This document shows, piece by piece, positions 52,867-64,000 of a DNA stretch of 64,000 nucleotides. Location: positions 5,456,001 through 5,520,000 of the forward strand of contig NC_079233.1 of assembly GCF_028502605.1 (NCBI RefSeq). The letters run 5' to 3'. Below the pieces are notes generated by a model, which worked only from the letters and a program-made list of their open reading frames with translations, searched no databases and was not told where the DNA came from. The translations under genes and the position numbers were made by a program. The stretch is from Trichoderma breve (taxonomy: Eukaryota; Ascomycota; Sordariomycetes; Hypocreales; Hypocreaceae). Numbering within the stretch: position 1 is the stretch's first letter; each line of letters begins with the position of its first letter.

Positions 52867-53202
52867 TCACCTCGCCCTCCTCCCCACCCCAATCCTCTCA
52901 TTCCTCTCCTCCCTGTTCCTCCTCGCCCTCCCCTCCGCATCCTCCTGCACGCCCTCCATCGCCTGCCCGAGCCCGAGATCCCCCATCGCCGCCGTCGTCT
53001 GCTGCGTCGCCGCCTCCGCTCCTCCTCCTCCTCCAATGTTGGCTCCTCCTCCAGTTCCTCCAGCCTTGGACGTGGCCCGCGCCTGGACTTCGGCCGCGTG
53101 AGCTTGCTGCGCCGCCAGGAGCGCCTCGCTCGCGCGCCGGTCCTCGTACGCGGCGATGTCCTCGGCTGTGATTTGCAACGTTGTCGGCGGGCGGCGGAGC
53201 AT
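52867..53202 (-). CDS. cdc26: Anaphase-promoting complex subunit Cdc26/Hcn1
   Basis: A single exon of 111 residues from ATG 53202. The N-terminus MLRRPPTTLQITAEDIAAYE is the hallmark of Cdc26, whose first residues insert into the Cut9/Apc6 tetratricopeptide groove and stabilise it. A helical Ala/Gln-rich part follows, then a Gly-rich linker (KAGGTGGGANIGGGGGA) and a charged end containing NREERNERIGVG. This end resembles the NDRIGY motif of the human protein. The frame extends upstream to 53250, but those residues precede the conserved start and are leader. Family role: small structural subunit of the APC/C ubiquitin ligase in mitosis. It is easy to miss in automatic annotation because of its size. 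Confidence 0.9.
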   Translation of the reverse strand: MLRRPPTTLQITAEDIAAYEDRRASEALLAAQQAHAAEVQARATSKAGGTGGGANIGGGGGAEAATQQTTAAMGDLGLGQAMEGVQEDAEGRARRNREERNERIGVGRRAR

Positions 53203-54068
53203 TGTTGTTGTGGTGTGTTTTATGTCTTTCTCTTGTATTACTCTTCTCAAAGGAAGAAAGTAGACAGATGTGTCCTTTGAAGAACTGGTAAAGAAACCCG
53301 TGATTGAGTCCTTCTCTTGATGGTGGTGGTTATTGTCGACTCTGCTTGTGCACTTTTTATATGTATGCGTCTATGAGCCTTTGCTAGAGAACGCGCTCTG
53401 TGTCTCGTACTGGGGCTTATCTCCGTGTACCAGAAATGAGAAAGAATGCAAAGATAAACCCGTCGAATGTTGTAATAGAGGGATCCCAGACAGGAAATGT
53501 GTGAAATTGTCTTGACGACCTGTGCAGATGTTGAAAGTTGAAATTTATTCACTGGCGATTGAGGATGTAAAAGGTGAGATGAGATCAAGTGAGGTCAAGG
53601 GAACTAGAGACAAGCGCCGCCAGCTACCTAGTAATGCGCCACGGCAATCACAGCCATGGTGGGGGAACTGGGGCAGCTACAGCACTTCTTCAATGAATTA
53701 TCAGATCACACGCAAATCACACGGTTATTATGATGCTATTCTCAATGGGTTGGTAATAATACATTATATGGTTTGGTTTAATTACTATTACAGCCTAAGC
53801 TCAACACATCTTACACAATAGCAGCATAAATATTACACGCCGGCTTGGACAAAATAATCGCTGTTCGCGTTGTGGTATCATTCAACAACTGGTATCTGCC
53901 TCCATGAAGACCGACTCAGCTCTCAACTTCCAAGCTCATGCAATGGTATATAATTGACAAAGGAAATGAAATGCGGCATTTGGCACATGATTCAACCAAG
54001 ATCCCAAGCCATCACATCATGCAAAATTTCAAATCAAAACAATATCCCCCAGTATATCATGCAACACT
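53203..54068. other. Upstream region of cdc26 and 3' flank of the next minus-strand gene
   Basis: About 870 bases with no supportable gene. AT-rich from 53660 to 54060. Confidence 0.4.
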
Positions 54069-56342
54069 TTAATACGTGTCATCAACCTTGAATCCAAGGT
54101 ATGCGTCCAGGCCATGTCCCATGGCTTGCTTTGAACCCCCAGCTCCCTCGCCCTCCATCTCGCCCTCAGCTGCTGCTGGCCAAGGGCCGTCCATGCTATC
54201 CGTCGTATAGATGCTAGCGCTGTAGGTGCTCTCACAGCCGTTGCGAAGCTGCTTAATAGTGTCAAAGATGTGGTGTTGCTCTTGGGCGCTCACAGGGGTC
54301 TTGAGCTCCGCATCAGCATCCGTCTGTACTGTCGAGGGTGTTGATGCAGCGGATGTCATGCTGCCAGCCGAGTCTCGCTGTGCTGATCGCTCCGACTTCT
54401 TCTCTGAGGCGATAAGCTCGCCGGGAGTTTCGAAGCCAAACCCTTCAAACCAAGTAGTCACCTCTTCAGCCATATGACTCTCCTCTTCATCTGCCTGTAC
54501 AGGCTCTTCTGGGAATAGCCCATCCAAGTCTTCGGCGGCACCACCCAGAATCGCCGTTTGGAACTGCGTCCAATCAACGTCCCGATCGCCTTCCACTGCC
54601 TCTACTGTTGCCACTGAGTTGCGACTGCCAGCGTCACTGAGGACAATGGGCCCGTGTCTGAAGGACGGGCTGGTCCTGGTGAAAGGGGTGCTGTTGTATT
54701 GAGTGGTTTCGTCTTTTACTTCTGAGGCATGGTTCCAGCTGTGGCTTCGACGGTGGCCAGATGCCTTTGAGCTCCTGTTGCTATCCGAGGCAGATCGGAA
54801 GCCCTCTGGGATAGGTGGCAATAGTGGCATTGTGGGAGCTCTGGCCACAAATCTGGCTGGATTCTTGGGGGGGACCACCGGCAACGAGCTGGTTGATGAA
54901 GCGTCATCGTCTTCCACAATGGCTTCTTCCGTCTCTGGAAGTAATAGCTGTGGCACCAGCATTTTTCCAGGTAGAATCCTGTCCCTATCAACCTTTGAGG
55001 GAGACTTCGGTGAGACGTCACCGTGGATGATTTCCGGAGAGATAATTGGCGAGTGGGGTGGCGGGACAGTGATTTCGAATGGTAGAGCTCTCATTTTAAT
55101 GTCAGCCCTGCTCATTGGCACAGGCGACGCCCCTCTGTCTGGCCACTGGAAAGAGTCACGGAACACTGGGCTTTGTTCCTGCTCTGTAAGTGGGCCTCCA
55201 AAGTGGCGAGGCATCATGGCAGAAGTATCTGATGCCGCTTTCAACCGTCTTTCTTTGGACTTTTGTTGTTTGTTCTTAGCCTTGCTATTGTCTTGGCCAT
55301 TCCAGATGGCCTCGATTTGGGCAGGCGTCATAGGCTTTTTCTCAGCTTTCTCAGTCTTCTCAGTCTTTGAATGTTGTGCTTTGAACATCTCTGCCATGTT
55401 CTCTGTAAGGGTCCACCGAGAAGACCGCACATGTTTGCGTGACTCTATGTCAGCTGTTGCTTGACTTGGTCTTCTATGAATAGGAAAGTGAAAGGAACTG
55501 GAAACAGATGCTTTGCGCGCCACACCAGACACAGACCCATGGCTGGTGGCCCTGCAGCTGGACCGGCGACCAGGAATTACTGGCACCGGTGTGGCCTCAG
55601 AGTACACAGATGCATTGGACGAAGCTACATTTGTGCCTGCATCTGTGGGTTCGTGCGCCTGGTCGGCTTCCTGCGAAACCTGGTTGGCCGCAGCGGCGAT
55701 GGTGGTGGTGACCGCCGCTGTCGTAGTGTTTGCCTGCAGCTTGTGCTCAGATTGTTGGCTGAGGCGCCGCGTGTCTCTGATGGAAGGGCCAGGGAAGGGT
55801 GAAAATGGCCGCAGTATGCTGCGGCTCCGACTGGGGCGGTGACTAGACGGACTGCTCTTCTCCATAACTGTGCCTTCGAAAAGATCCTCCTCAGGCCGCT
55901 CAGGTCGGTGTGGAGGGTAAGGAATTGAAGGCGGGTCTGTCGGAGCAGGTTCTGATGTCGTTGCATTTCTCTCACTGTTTCCAACAGAGGAAAGCTTCCT
56001 GTGATGGAAAGCGGCATCGCTTTCGTAACTACCGCGCGAGAAGGAGGGTGTAGTTGGTGTCGAGACTGCGGGTTGTGATGAGGCGGAGGATGAAACTGCT
56101 GATAGGCGGCGAAGGCTCTTGGTGCTCCGCAGAATCGTAGAGGCGACGGAGTCTTTTCTCCTATGAGGGGAAAACCATGATCGTGACCGCTGTTGCTTCT
56201 TGTCTTTGGCTGAGTCCTCAGATTCGGCCGCAGACTCATTGGCCTTGGCTGTCTCGACGGCCTTGGCGCGTGAGTGGGAACGAAGCAGTCCTAGTCCACC
56301 TGACTCCCTGTGGAAGTCCAGCCGCTTTGTTAATTTGGTCAT
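54069..56342 (-). CDS. Large Ser/Pro-rich disordered protein of unknown function
   Basis: A single exon of 757 residues. The chosen start is ATG 56342 (MTKLTKRLDFHRESGG); the open frame reaches further up to 56573, but that part reads as leader. The protein is almost wholly low-complexity: Ser/Arg-rich in the first 350 residues (RSRSWFSPHRRKDS, STKSLRRLS), and Lys/Glu-rich around HSKTEKTEKAEKKPMTPAQI. A more ordered stretch, MTPAQIEAIWNGQDNS, follows, and an acidic C-terminal third contains DVDWTQFQTAILGGA. Many RxxS and SP sites suggest regulation by phosphorylation. No domain was recognised. The long open frame on one strand makes it a real gene. No introns are needed. Confidence 0.75.
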   Translation of the reverse strand: MTKLTKRLDFHRESGGLGLLRSHSRAKAVETAKANESAAESEDSAKDKKQQRSRSWFSPHRRKDSVASTILRSTKSLRRLSAVSSSASSQPAVSTPTTPSFSRGSYESDAAFHHRKLSSVGNSERNATTSEPAPTDPPSIPYPPHRPERPEEDLFEGTVMEKSSPSSHRPSRSRSILRPFSPFPGPSIRDTRRLSQQSEHKLQANTTTAAVTTTIAAAANQVSQEADQAHEPTDAGTNVASSNASVYSEATPVPVIPGRRSSCRATSHGSVSGVARKASVSSSFHFPIHRRPSQATADIESRKHVRSSRWTLTENMAEMFKAQHSKTEKTEKAEKKPMTPAQIEAIWNGQDNSKAKNKQQKSKERRLKAASDTSAMMPRHFGGPLTEQEQSPVFRDSFQWPDRGASPVPMSRADIKMRALPFEITVPPPHSPIISPEIIHGDVSPKSPSKVDRDRILPGKMLVPQLLLPETEEAIVEDDDASSTSSLPVVPPKNPARFVARAPTMPLLPPIPEGFRSASDSNRSSKASGHRRSHSWNHASEVKDETTQYNSTPFTRTSPSFRHGPIVLSDAGSRNSVATVEAVEGDRDVDWTQFQTAILGGAAEDLDGLFPEEPVQADEEESHMAEEVTTWFEGFGFETPGELIASEKKSERSAQRDSAGSMTSAASTPSTVQTDADAELKTPVSAQEQHHIFDTIKQLRNGCESTYSASIYTTDSMDGPWPAAAEGEMEGEGAGGSKQAMGHGLDAYLGFKVDDTY

Positions 56343-59300
56343 CTCGGCGAGTAAGTAGCCAGAGATGGAGTTGAGATGTGTTGCAGTATGTATAAAATAG
56401 TAGCGCAAAAAGGCAACTGCGCAGGGTATCAAGAAGAAGAAGAAGAAACGGCGAACAGGTCGGGAGAACGCAGGATTGAACGGCCGAGTGAGATTGCGCG
56501 GAAGATTCCAACTCCTACCAGGCGCGGGCGATAGGAAGGGTGGAGCTGTGGGTAGGCATGGTAGTATCACCAAGTGTCGCTGCGTTGGCCCGAAGTAAAA
56601 AGAAGCGATTCGAGTTTGCTGTTTGGCGGATTGCGTGCGTTGCTCGCTTTCTCTTTGTGTCGCTGGATTTGTTCGCGCCGGGTGTTGGGGGTGAACAAGT
56701 AGCGGGCTAAGGAAGGCTAAAAGGACCTATGGCGTTTTTGTGGCAACGGCCGGCCAGGAAAAGAAAAAAGAAAGGAAAAAGACAAAGGCCTCCACGATGG
56801 AGGAGGGGATTGGAAAGATTGTATATGTATGAGATATGCAGTGTGTAGGAGTGAGGCTTCTCGATTTGCGTGGGGAGAGTTGACTTAAGAGGCAAGTCCA
56901 TCCATATCATGCCATGTCCATCATCCTTGGATCCCGGCATGCATTGGCCTTGGAGGCTCCTTCCCTTGCAACCACCCAAGCAGCCAAAGGTACCACCTGT
57001 GCTGCAGCAGTACGATTGCAGTACAGGCAGTACGAGTACGGTACCAGGTACTTGTCCGGAGTACCTCTTGCTAGCAGTTTGGCCGATGGGGCTAGACCGG
57101 GGCTGCAGCGAACCAATGGCTGTCATTGGAGCAATTGATGGCGTCTTGGTTGGGGAGGCAGGCACAAGGGCAGGCTGGAGCCACCTCGGAGCTGCTTTAG
57201 CTCCCAAAGCCAAGCCTAACCGAGACGTCCGGCCCGCTACGCCAGTCCTAGCGAGGAAGTAGTTTCTACCTGCAGCCGTGCTTGTTCGGTTTCCCTCTTT
57301 GCGTGCAATTTGGCTAATCAGGGAGATTTGCAGAGTTAAGATGATGGACGCATCTTCAGCTCGGGCTCACGATCCACTGGGAGAGGCCAGATGCCCGTGT
57401 TCGTAATTGAACAAAAGCAAGCACAGCACGGCAATATGCGGCAGCACCGCTCGGAGCCAATAGCGCCCTTTTCGGCCTCGAAATATTGGCATTTGATGCA
57501 TTCAGCTCTTGGGTTCATTGTGCACGGCAGTGGCGGAGTGGATCAAATGGTGGCCAAATCCCTCTCTGTCTCTCTGTCTCTACATACATCAAATATCTCT
57601 CAAAGATAGTGTAATCTACTTCACTGGATAAAGAAGGCGACGGACGCAACGCCGTTGCACGAGCCTGACGGAGTCGTGGCCTTTGACTTCCACCAGGTAC
57701 ATCCGGAGTAATAGGCGGCAATGGCGCTGTTGATTCGTTAGCGACGGCGGCCATTGCAGAGGTGCCCCTAACAAGGCGGGTTAGCACCTCAAGAGGCCTA
57801 GCGCGCTGTAACTTGTAAGTTAACCCGCCCACAAAGGCACTTGAAGCAGTTCAGATGCCGCTTCGCTCCCCACAGAGACCCCCAAAAGGGCCCCAAAAGC
57901 TGTCAGCTGCTGCTACGTTGAGTCTCTGGGCAAGGACATCTCGCCGAGAGCAGTCGACAGTCGTTCATGGGACATGTTGATGCTACCTGTACATATGGAT
58001 ACATGTACGAGGACGGACCGTCCATCCCAGCTCTGGTCGCGGCCCCGCATTTGCGTTGCAGGACGGAGAGAGAAGACGCAGAGAACTTGATATCGGTGCA
58101 TGTTTCTACCACAGTACGGATGTACTGCATGTAGATAGTACGGCTAGACGGAGCTTGGACATGGAACATGGAACATGGAGCTTTCAGGCAGCGAGTAATG
58201 GGAAGCAAGGGGAGGGCAAGTTGAATCAGAACTAAGTCATTGATGGCAGACATGGTACATGAGTGAGCAAGGTAAGTCAGTACCAGGTACCCCATAACAG
58301 CATTGACAGTAAGAGTGCTAGGCGCATGTATTACGAAATGCCAACTTGAAGTGTTCCATGCCATGATCCAATGTTCTCGACTTCGCTCAGCTATCGCCTT
58401 AGTAGATGCTATACCACTTAATATTGCAATAGGTACTCTTGCTATTGCCAGTAGTAAATCCGCTACCATCCACCGTCATATATATTGCGGAATGGAGACA
58501 GTATATACTATTGCCAGCACTATCTGCCCACTGTGATCACGCTGATTGCAGAAAAAAAAATAACTGATCAAATGCGCAATCAGATACGGAGTACCGTCCG
58601 TGCCAAAAGTGCCCCAGGGAGCACGTTAGCACCGCTTCACCGTAAGTCTTTGAGTCCATCCCTCCGTCTCTGCTTGCATTAGTACCTTGGTTTGTCTCTG
58701 GCACACCTCCACAGACCACAGGTCTGCAACAAAGCAACCTTGAAAAGTCGATATTATCCACGGTATTATACTCGGTACAACAGGCGCATCACTTGGCCAG
58801 CTGTGCACAAGACGAGATGGACGGGCCGATGCCACCATGCGAGCGACTTGGACTTTGCCCGCCCAGTTGCTTCACATCGCGGGGTACGTACCCACCGGCA
58901 TGGAGCATTCTGTAACTGCCAGTGGTTTCCGCCAAGGTGCACGATCCCCTTTTTTCCCTGCTTCTGGAAGGCCAGTGAAAGCAAGGATTGTTTATGTCAA
59001 TGTGTTTGCTGCTAAAACGTTTATACCTCAATGCGCCTCCGTTGTTATCTTTAGAAGCAACATGATGCACAGGTACTCGTATGTACAGCAAAGTTCAAGC
59101 CCAGATCTGGAATCCTCCCTCCCCTACGGACCATCCCGGCTGACTTGAAGTGGTGGCGCCCAGCTAATGGCGCTAGCGATTACGCTCCGTCGATGGTCCC
59201 CGCGAATTCAAAGTCAATCCAAGAGGCCTTTTATCCTCATCCGCCCTCGGTGAGTCCGCCACAGCATGGCCGCCATGTCGCCTTAGCAGCGGCATCGGGG

Positions 59301-61899
59301 CCTTTTAGTCCACAAGGAATTACTCGTGTGTACTCGTTGATGTTCGGCATCTGATGGTCAGTGGGCGAGACATGCGCTGAGGGATTTGAACGAGATGAGG
59401 CGAGGCGAGGCGAGACGCAGACGCCGTCATCATTGTCGGTATCCTATCCATCCTACCTGACATGCATGAAGTGCAAGGACCAACGGGGGCACGGAGCGAG
59501 TCGTGTTCTCTGCCTCATCCACATCCATCATGCTCAACACAAAGAGAAGGGGAAGCTCGAAAAAACAAAAACTGATAAAAAGAAAATGGAAAAAATGGAA
59601 AAAGGAACAAAGGGAAAATAGGCAATGCAGGCATTTCGGCATCAGCGTATCCCGCTAGTGCCGAAGCAAGCACGGTCAATCGGAGGAATCAAATCGCAGC
59701 CCAGGCAATTAATCCAGCATCCATGCAGCCATCCTTCGGAAGCCGACAGCAGACGATCTGGGCGATTGACGGCCTGAGATGGATGCCATGCACGTACTTT
59801 GTACCACTCGGACTAGCAGCGAGTCACCAGGCTCTTCCACCCATTGATCCTTGCCCCACAAGCGTCGGATCCCACGCTGCCCGCCAGCTGAAAATGATTC
59901 GCAGCCGGCAAATACTGCGAGTGCGAGTATAGCCAACGACTCTTCCAATGACAATAGCCCAGCACAGCTATTCAGCCATGCTTGTCTGGGCTTACACGGC
60001 CACGTCGCCTGGGCCGCCAGCTGGGCCGCCCTTCACAGGCAATCTGCCAGAAACAAAGTGCGGCCACGTTCAAAGACTCACAGACTCACTCAGCAAGCCG
60101 TTTTCATCTTACACGCCAATTAGTGCATGCTCATACAGTACATACTCGTACATGGGCAATAGCCAGAGACAGTAGGTGTCATCCCCATTGTTACCCCTCA
60201 CGTCAAGATAGCGCTGCCCACATGCGTCTGCCGAGCGACAACTGCAGTACATACACGGCGAGATAGTTCTAGATCCCGAGGCAGGCGACAAAAGCAAAGC
60301 ACGACAGAGCGGCCATTTCTTGTTTGCCTCGGCGGGGCGTGAACATCTTTGCTGCAACCAGCTTGGAGGCGATCAAAAGGCCAGGATTGCTCATACATAC
60401 TTGCATGTGCATATTGCCTATTGCCAGCTTCTAGACCATAGGCACCCAGACAAAGCAGCATGCAAGCACGCACATACTACCGCATATACTGCCGGTATGG
60501 ATGGGACACGGTTGTTCACCGAGTGGCATCCATGTCTCTTCATGTTGTCTCGACCCAACCACAGCAGCATCATCGTATACTCGTACTCTCTCACCCTGCT
60601 GCTGACGGATGAAACAAATTCGCATCCTGCCGCCCAAATCGACCCCGAGGCTTAGTACAGCACCAAGCACATATCCGGCAAGTCCACAGCAGTCCGAGTT
60701 CCATGTCATACCAGCGCATCCCGCTCAATACGCTCTCGTTACTCTGACATCACCAAAACCCATCGGTATTCCTTCTACAGTAGGTGACAACCATTTGGGT
60801 GGTCCGATAATAGCATCCGCCCCATGCCATCGTCCATGTCCCCATGCTATGTCGTGCGAATTTGCGTGGCAATGACAGGTAGCTTCTCACGAGGCCATGT
60901 TGCATCGAGCATCGAGGGTAAAGCCCAAACCACAATCTGCCTGCTGCCTTAGTCCATCTCGCATGCAAGAAAAAAAAAAGCAAGTAACAAAACAGCCGGG
61001 GGGGTTATGTATGATCGAAACGGCTATTTCGCGTCGGCAGAAGAAGAAAGAAAAAGTACCGCTCGGGCCATCTTTTTTGGTCATTGCTTGCATGTTGCCC
61101 TTGTCGAGAGAGGCAGCTCCTAGTAGAATTTTTTTTTTTTTTCTTTTCCATTTCTTGGTCCTATTGTTTTTTCTTTTCTTTTTCTTTTGTCTCTCGCGCA
61201 TAAAGCCAGACCTAGCGCCCGCATGTTTCGCCGATGAAACCACTTACTCCGGACATCTCGGTGATTTATTTCGTTTAATATAAAGATAGATGTCCTGCTG
61301 TGCTTAGTTTATGAAATGATTCGACACCACGACACTGAAACGTCGCAAGCTTATGGACTCACCATCATACCTAATAGATATGTAGCCATCTTAAACCCTG
61401 GCGAGCGGGCGATGTGGTAGTATCATTACAAATGTACGTAATTACTCTATTCGACCTACCAGACCAGGTAACAAGCCTACTGTCATATGCGGGGAAGCTT
61501 TTAATAGCCAAGGTCACTGTGGAAACATGTTGATTTTGGAATATTTTGTCGGTTCGAGTCCGAAATTCTATTCAAAGCGATTGTGGCTGTAACTATTCTC
61601 ATCATGCCACCGTATTCCCTCCCTCAAAATGATACCAAAGAAATGCACCACCTAATGCTTGTTCCGTACCCCCAAGTAAAAACCCAATTCCCAAAGTACA
61701 ATCTAGTAATAATTGCCCTATTCCGTAGTCGTAATGCCGAATTGTAGTGTAAGCTGTCTTTATATTAGCAGTTAGGTAGCATCAACACCAATGAAACCAA
61801 CACACTGAAGCTGTTCACGGACGCTCATACCAAACATCTCCTCCCCAAGACTCCAAGGATATAACCCCTCCATCACATCTCCCTTCTCTTCCCATACCC
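56343..61899. other. Gene-poor region of about 5.5 kb
   Basis: No frame here has a recognisable domain or consistent splice partners. The first few hundred bases are the promoter and leader of the disordered-protein gene. Many GTAC-containing words occur, e.g. around 57000-57065, 58080-58145 and 58570-58600, including CGGAGTACC/GGTACTCCG-type palindromes. Short repeats include ACATGGAACATGGAACATGGA (58156-58180) and GGCGA triplets near 59400. A T-run lies near 61126-61142. It may hold noncoding transcripts or lineage-specific small genes that I cannot support. Confidence 0.4.
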
Positions 61900-62400
61900 T
61901 CACAACACCCAATTCGCCTCCATCATCCCTCTCGACGTCCCCGTCTTCAAAAACGAGGCAGCCGCATGCCTTGGGAACGTTACCCTCAACGCCTCCCTCT
62001 TCTCCGCAGCACCCGTCCCACCTTCAATCAGTGGCTCACAGTCTTCCTCGACCCGGCTCTTCCCTTCTTCCAGTATTCTAACTGCCGCGTCGCTCGTCTT
62101 GTAGGCGGCGCGGTTGCCGCAGCACATAGTGAGCCAGCTTTTGATGGACTGGAGGACATCTGCGTGCCATGAAGTGGAGGGTTTGGGGTTGTAGAAGAGA
62201 GGGAAGGGGAGCTTCTCGGGCTCGGAGTCAAGTCGGATGCCTTTTGATTGAAACATTGTGTCGAATGGGCGAGCTGCTCGGATGATATAGGTAAAAGGAG
62301 GCACAAAGTCAAAGTCTTCCAAGAGCCGTCAACAACTAACACAGGGGGTTCGTTTTTCCCGATGGAAAATGTCTGAATAGCTTCATACAAGAATAGAATA
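61900..62400 (-). pseudogene. Probable broken coding remnant in two frames
   Basis: Two overlapping minus-strand frames each read like natural protein but neither begins with ATG. The first (from about 62390) reads AIQTFSIGKNEPPVLVVDGS and then loses protein-like character. The second, shifted, takes over just there with DFDFVPPFTYIIRAARPFD and continues to the stop at 61900, ending RHAAASFLKTGTSRGMMEAN. The hand-over near 62320 suggests a frameshift. The end vaguely recalls the start of PrpF-type isomerases (AxFxxxGTSxG), but the rest of such an enzyme is absent. It could instead be an exon of an unrecognised gene. Confidence 0.3.
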
Positions 62401-62879
62401 AAAAAAGTAGGATTAGAGAAAGGGCCTGTATGCCACGGGGTTAAAGAGCTCTAAATAAAGAGAATTTCATTTCGCAGCCCAACCCCTTATCCGCCACACT
62501 CAGCTGTAATTGTCGGAATGCATTCCTCAGACCTCCTAGGCGACCACCTCATTTCGCTTTGCAAAGTCTCACACAGGCGGACCTTGCTCGTAATCTGGCG
62601 TCTGGGCGCAAGGGAGTCATCCGAAGCATGCGAGAAACAGCGGGCTTTTGGTCTCAGTTGATGTCTCACACACGCGATAATGAGCTTCATACCGCGTCAT
62701 GACGAGCCCTATCGACACATCCATACCGCATTAAGTGTCTGGAAGGGATGACTTCATTCTCTAAATGTTGGAAAAAAAGGAGAACCAGGCACCGGCTGAG
62801 TTCGACGCGTCATAGTAAAAATTAGAATTAATCTACCATGCAAACTTGCTTCAATTACTCTGTACGAGAGGTGGCTACT
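62401..62879. other. 3' flank of rad1
   Basis: About 480 bases with no coding support or repeats. Confidence 0.4.
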
Positions 62880-63909
62880 TTAATCATATGCTTCCGATTC
62901 AACATCATCCTCTTCATCACCGTCATCGTGTGAGGCGAATGGAACAAAGCGAAAGTCCAAAAAACTCCTTTTCCCTCCTTCCACGTCGACCATGAATTGT
63001 AAGCTCAGGACGCCCTGGCTGTCGCCTCTTAGACTGACTTTGCTTGCAATACGCATCGCCTCGCTAGCATGTCTGATAAAGTCAAACTTGTATGCCTGTG
63101 ACCAGCGTTCGTTGATGGTGAATGTTTCGAGTAGATCCTTTCCTCGAGCAAAGTCCACACTAGAGCTGCCTATATCTCCAGCGCAAGATAGGGTTAAGAA
63201 TGGCGAAGTCTTGGTGGCTGTTATAGTTAGCTTGACGGGCCCCGCCGGTATAATCTCGGCGATGCAGTCAAACAAGGTGCGGGAAGACATGATGATTTTG
63301 AACGTCAAATCATTACGGTCAAACGGAATATCCTCTGGCATCTCGGGAAGATAAGTTGACAGGGCTGATGTAGTTTTGATGCCAGACTCTTCAAGGGTGA
63401 CTTTGAATGGATCGCCCTCTTCGGCATATAACATCGTGCAGGTCCCAGGTATGCCAAGAGTCTGGTTGCTAAACGCACTTGGCCTATAGTTGCGAAAGTT
63501 ACTTCGGTATGGGTCTTGGTCGGCCTTCTGAGCTCGAGCAGCCATGTCCACAGATCCAAAGATTTGCAAGATTTCGAGGAATGTCGATAGTGGTATTTGG
63601 AAGTTGGGATATTCGGGTGTTTCGCCATCTTCTGACAGAGGAAAGTTCACAGTATACACAGAAAACAGAGTCTTGTCCAGAAATGCAACCCCTACGCTTA
63701 CTGTTAGCTCTGCCGCCTACGTTCTCAAGAGATCATTTCATTCTGATCGCACCTTGCATGACCCGCGAATTATCGGCGGCAAAGCGAATGCCATCTTCGG
63801 TGATCTGGACGTGGACTCTCTGTGCAAAGTCTATGCAGCGGAGAAGTTGGTATAGCGGCCTCGGAGATGTCGAGACCGCTCGAAAGACAGGCTTTACTTC
63901 TGCAGCCAT
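62880..63909 (-). CDS. rad1: Rad1, subunit of the 9-1-1 DNA-damage checkpoint clamp
   Basis: Start ATG 63909 (MAAEVKPVFRAVSTSPRPLY). Exon 1 is 63753-63909, a 61-nt intron (GTGCGA, GCTAAC branch site, GCGTAG) spans 63692-63752, and exon 2 is 62880-63691, giving 322 residues. The clamp fold begins with LYQLLRCIDFAQRVHVQITEDGIRF and RVMQGVAFLDKTLFSVYTVN across the splice site. A loop with YRSNFRNYRPSAFSNQ is followed by a second clamp half containing LTITATKTSPFLTLSCAGDI and the final FMVDVEGGKRSFLDFRFVPF. The protein ends in an acidic tail (DDGDEEDDVESEAYD). Family role: PCNA-like ring with Rad9 and Hus1, loaded at damaged DNA to activate the Mec1/ATR pathway. Length is typical. Confidence 0.92.
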
Positions 63910-64000
63910 TGTCGAAAAGATGCCCTCTTTGGATGGGCAATAGTCAAAATGTTGGGAGAAATGGAACAGGTGTGAGAACAAATCTTGTAGGAGTAATGAA

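Noticed and set aside
61405..61575. Possible tRNA: GTGGTAGTATC-like D-arm and GGTTCGAGTCC T-arm
   Set aside because: The two parts are about 130 bases apart, and no acceptor or anticodon stems could be paired between them.

Overview
The window is nuclear DNA of a filamentous ascomycete, most likely a Sordariomycete of the Hypocreales (Trichoderma-like). That placement is inferred from gene content (fungal NADPH oxidase, Atg6/Atg14, Scm3, NACHT-type STAND protein), from short 55-105 nt GT-AG introns with CTAAC-like branch sites, and from intron-containing tRNAs. No species was established. Coordinates of split genes span all exons; exon borders were derived by hand from splice signals and reading-frame continuity.

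Layout. 1-1963: 5' part of an AAA ATPase (-), cut by the window edge. 2998-15676: housekeeping block with atg6 (-), scm3 (+), the CK2 catalytic subunit (-), two small conserved unknowns (-) and atg14 (+). 15677-19534: a gene-free zone between converging genes that carries a dense series of hairpins and hairpin-bearing repeats; this is the most unusual part of the window. 19535-22996: a membrane protein with an acidic tail (-) whose long frame is cut by one in-frame TAG. 23985-28858: a small membrane protein (+) and a Mug190-like SMP/C2 lipid-transfer protein (-). 28859-32339: a long intergenic region, then a NoxA-type NADPH oxidase (+). 34786-41833: an accessory-looking stretch with an unknown membrane protein, a NACHT/STAND protein with ankyrin-like repeats and a single-exon beta-lactamase-fold hydrolase (all +). 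42383-49524: tRNA-Ile, a very large PhoD-like phosphatase (+) and tRNA-Thr (-). 50407-56342: a Ted1/Cdc1-type GPI-remodelling phosphoesterase (+), the tiny APC/C subunit Cdc26 (-) and a large disordered protein (-). 56343-61899: about 5.5 kb without a supportable gene. 61900-62400: a broken coding remnant. 62880-63909: checkpoint clamp subunit Rad1 (-).

Functional links. Atg6 and Atg14 are two subunits of the same autophagy PI3-kinase complex I and lie about 9 kb apart. Several genes serve chromosome maintenance and the cell cycle (scm3, rad1, cdc26). PhoD-like and Ted1-like metallophosphoesterases are neighbours. Most genes have their own promoter; no operon-like organisation is implied except the odd two-frame arrangement at 19535-22996.
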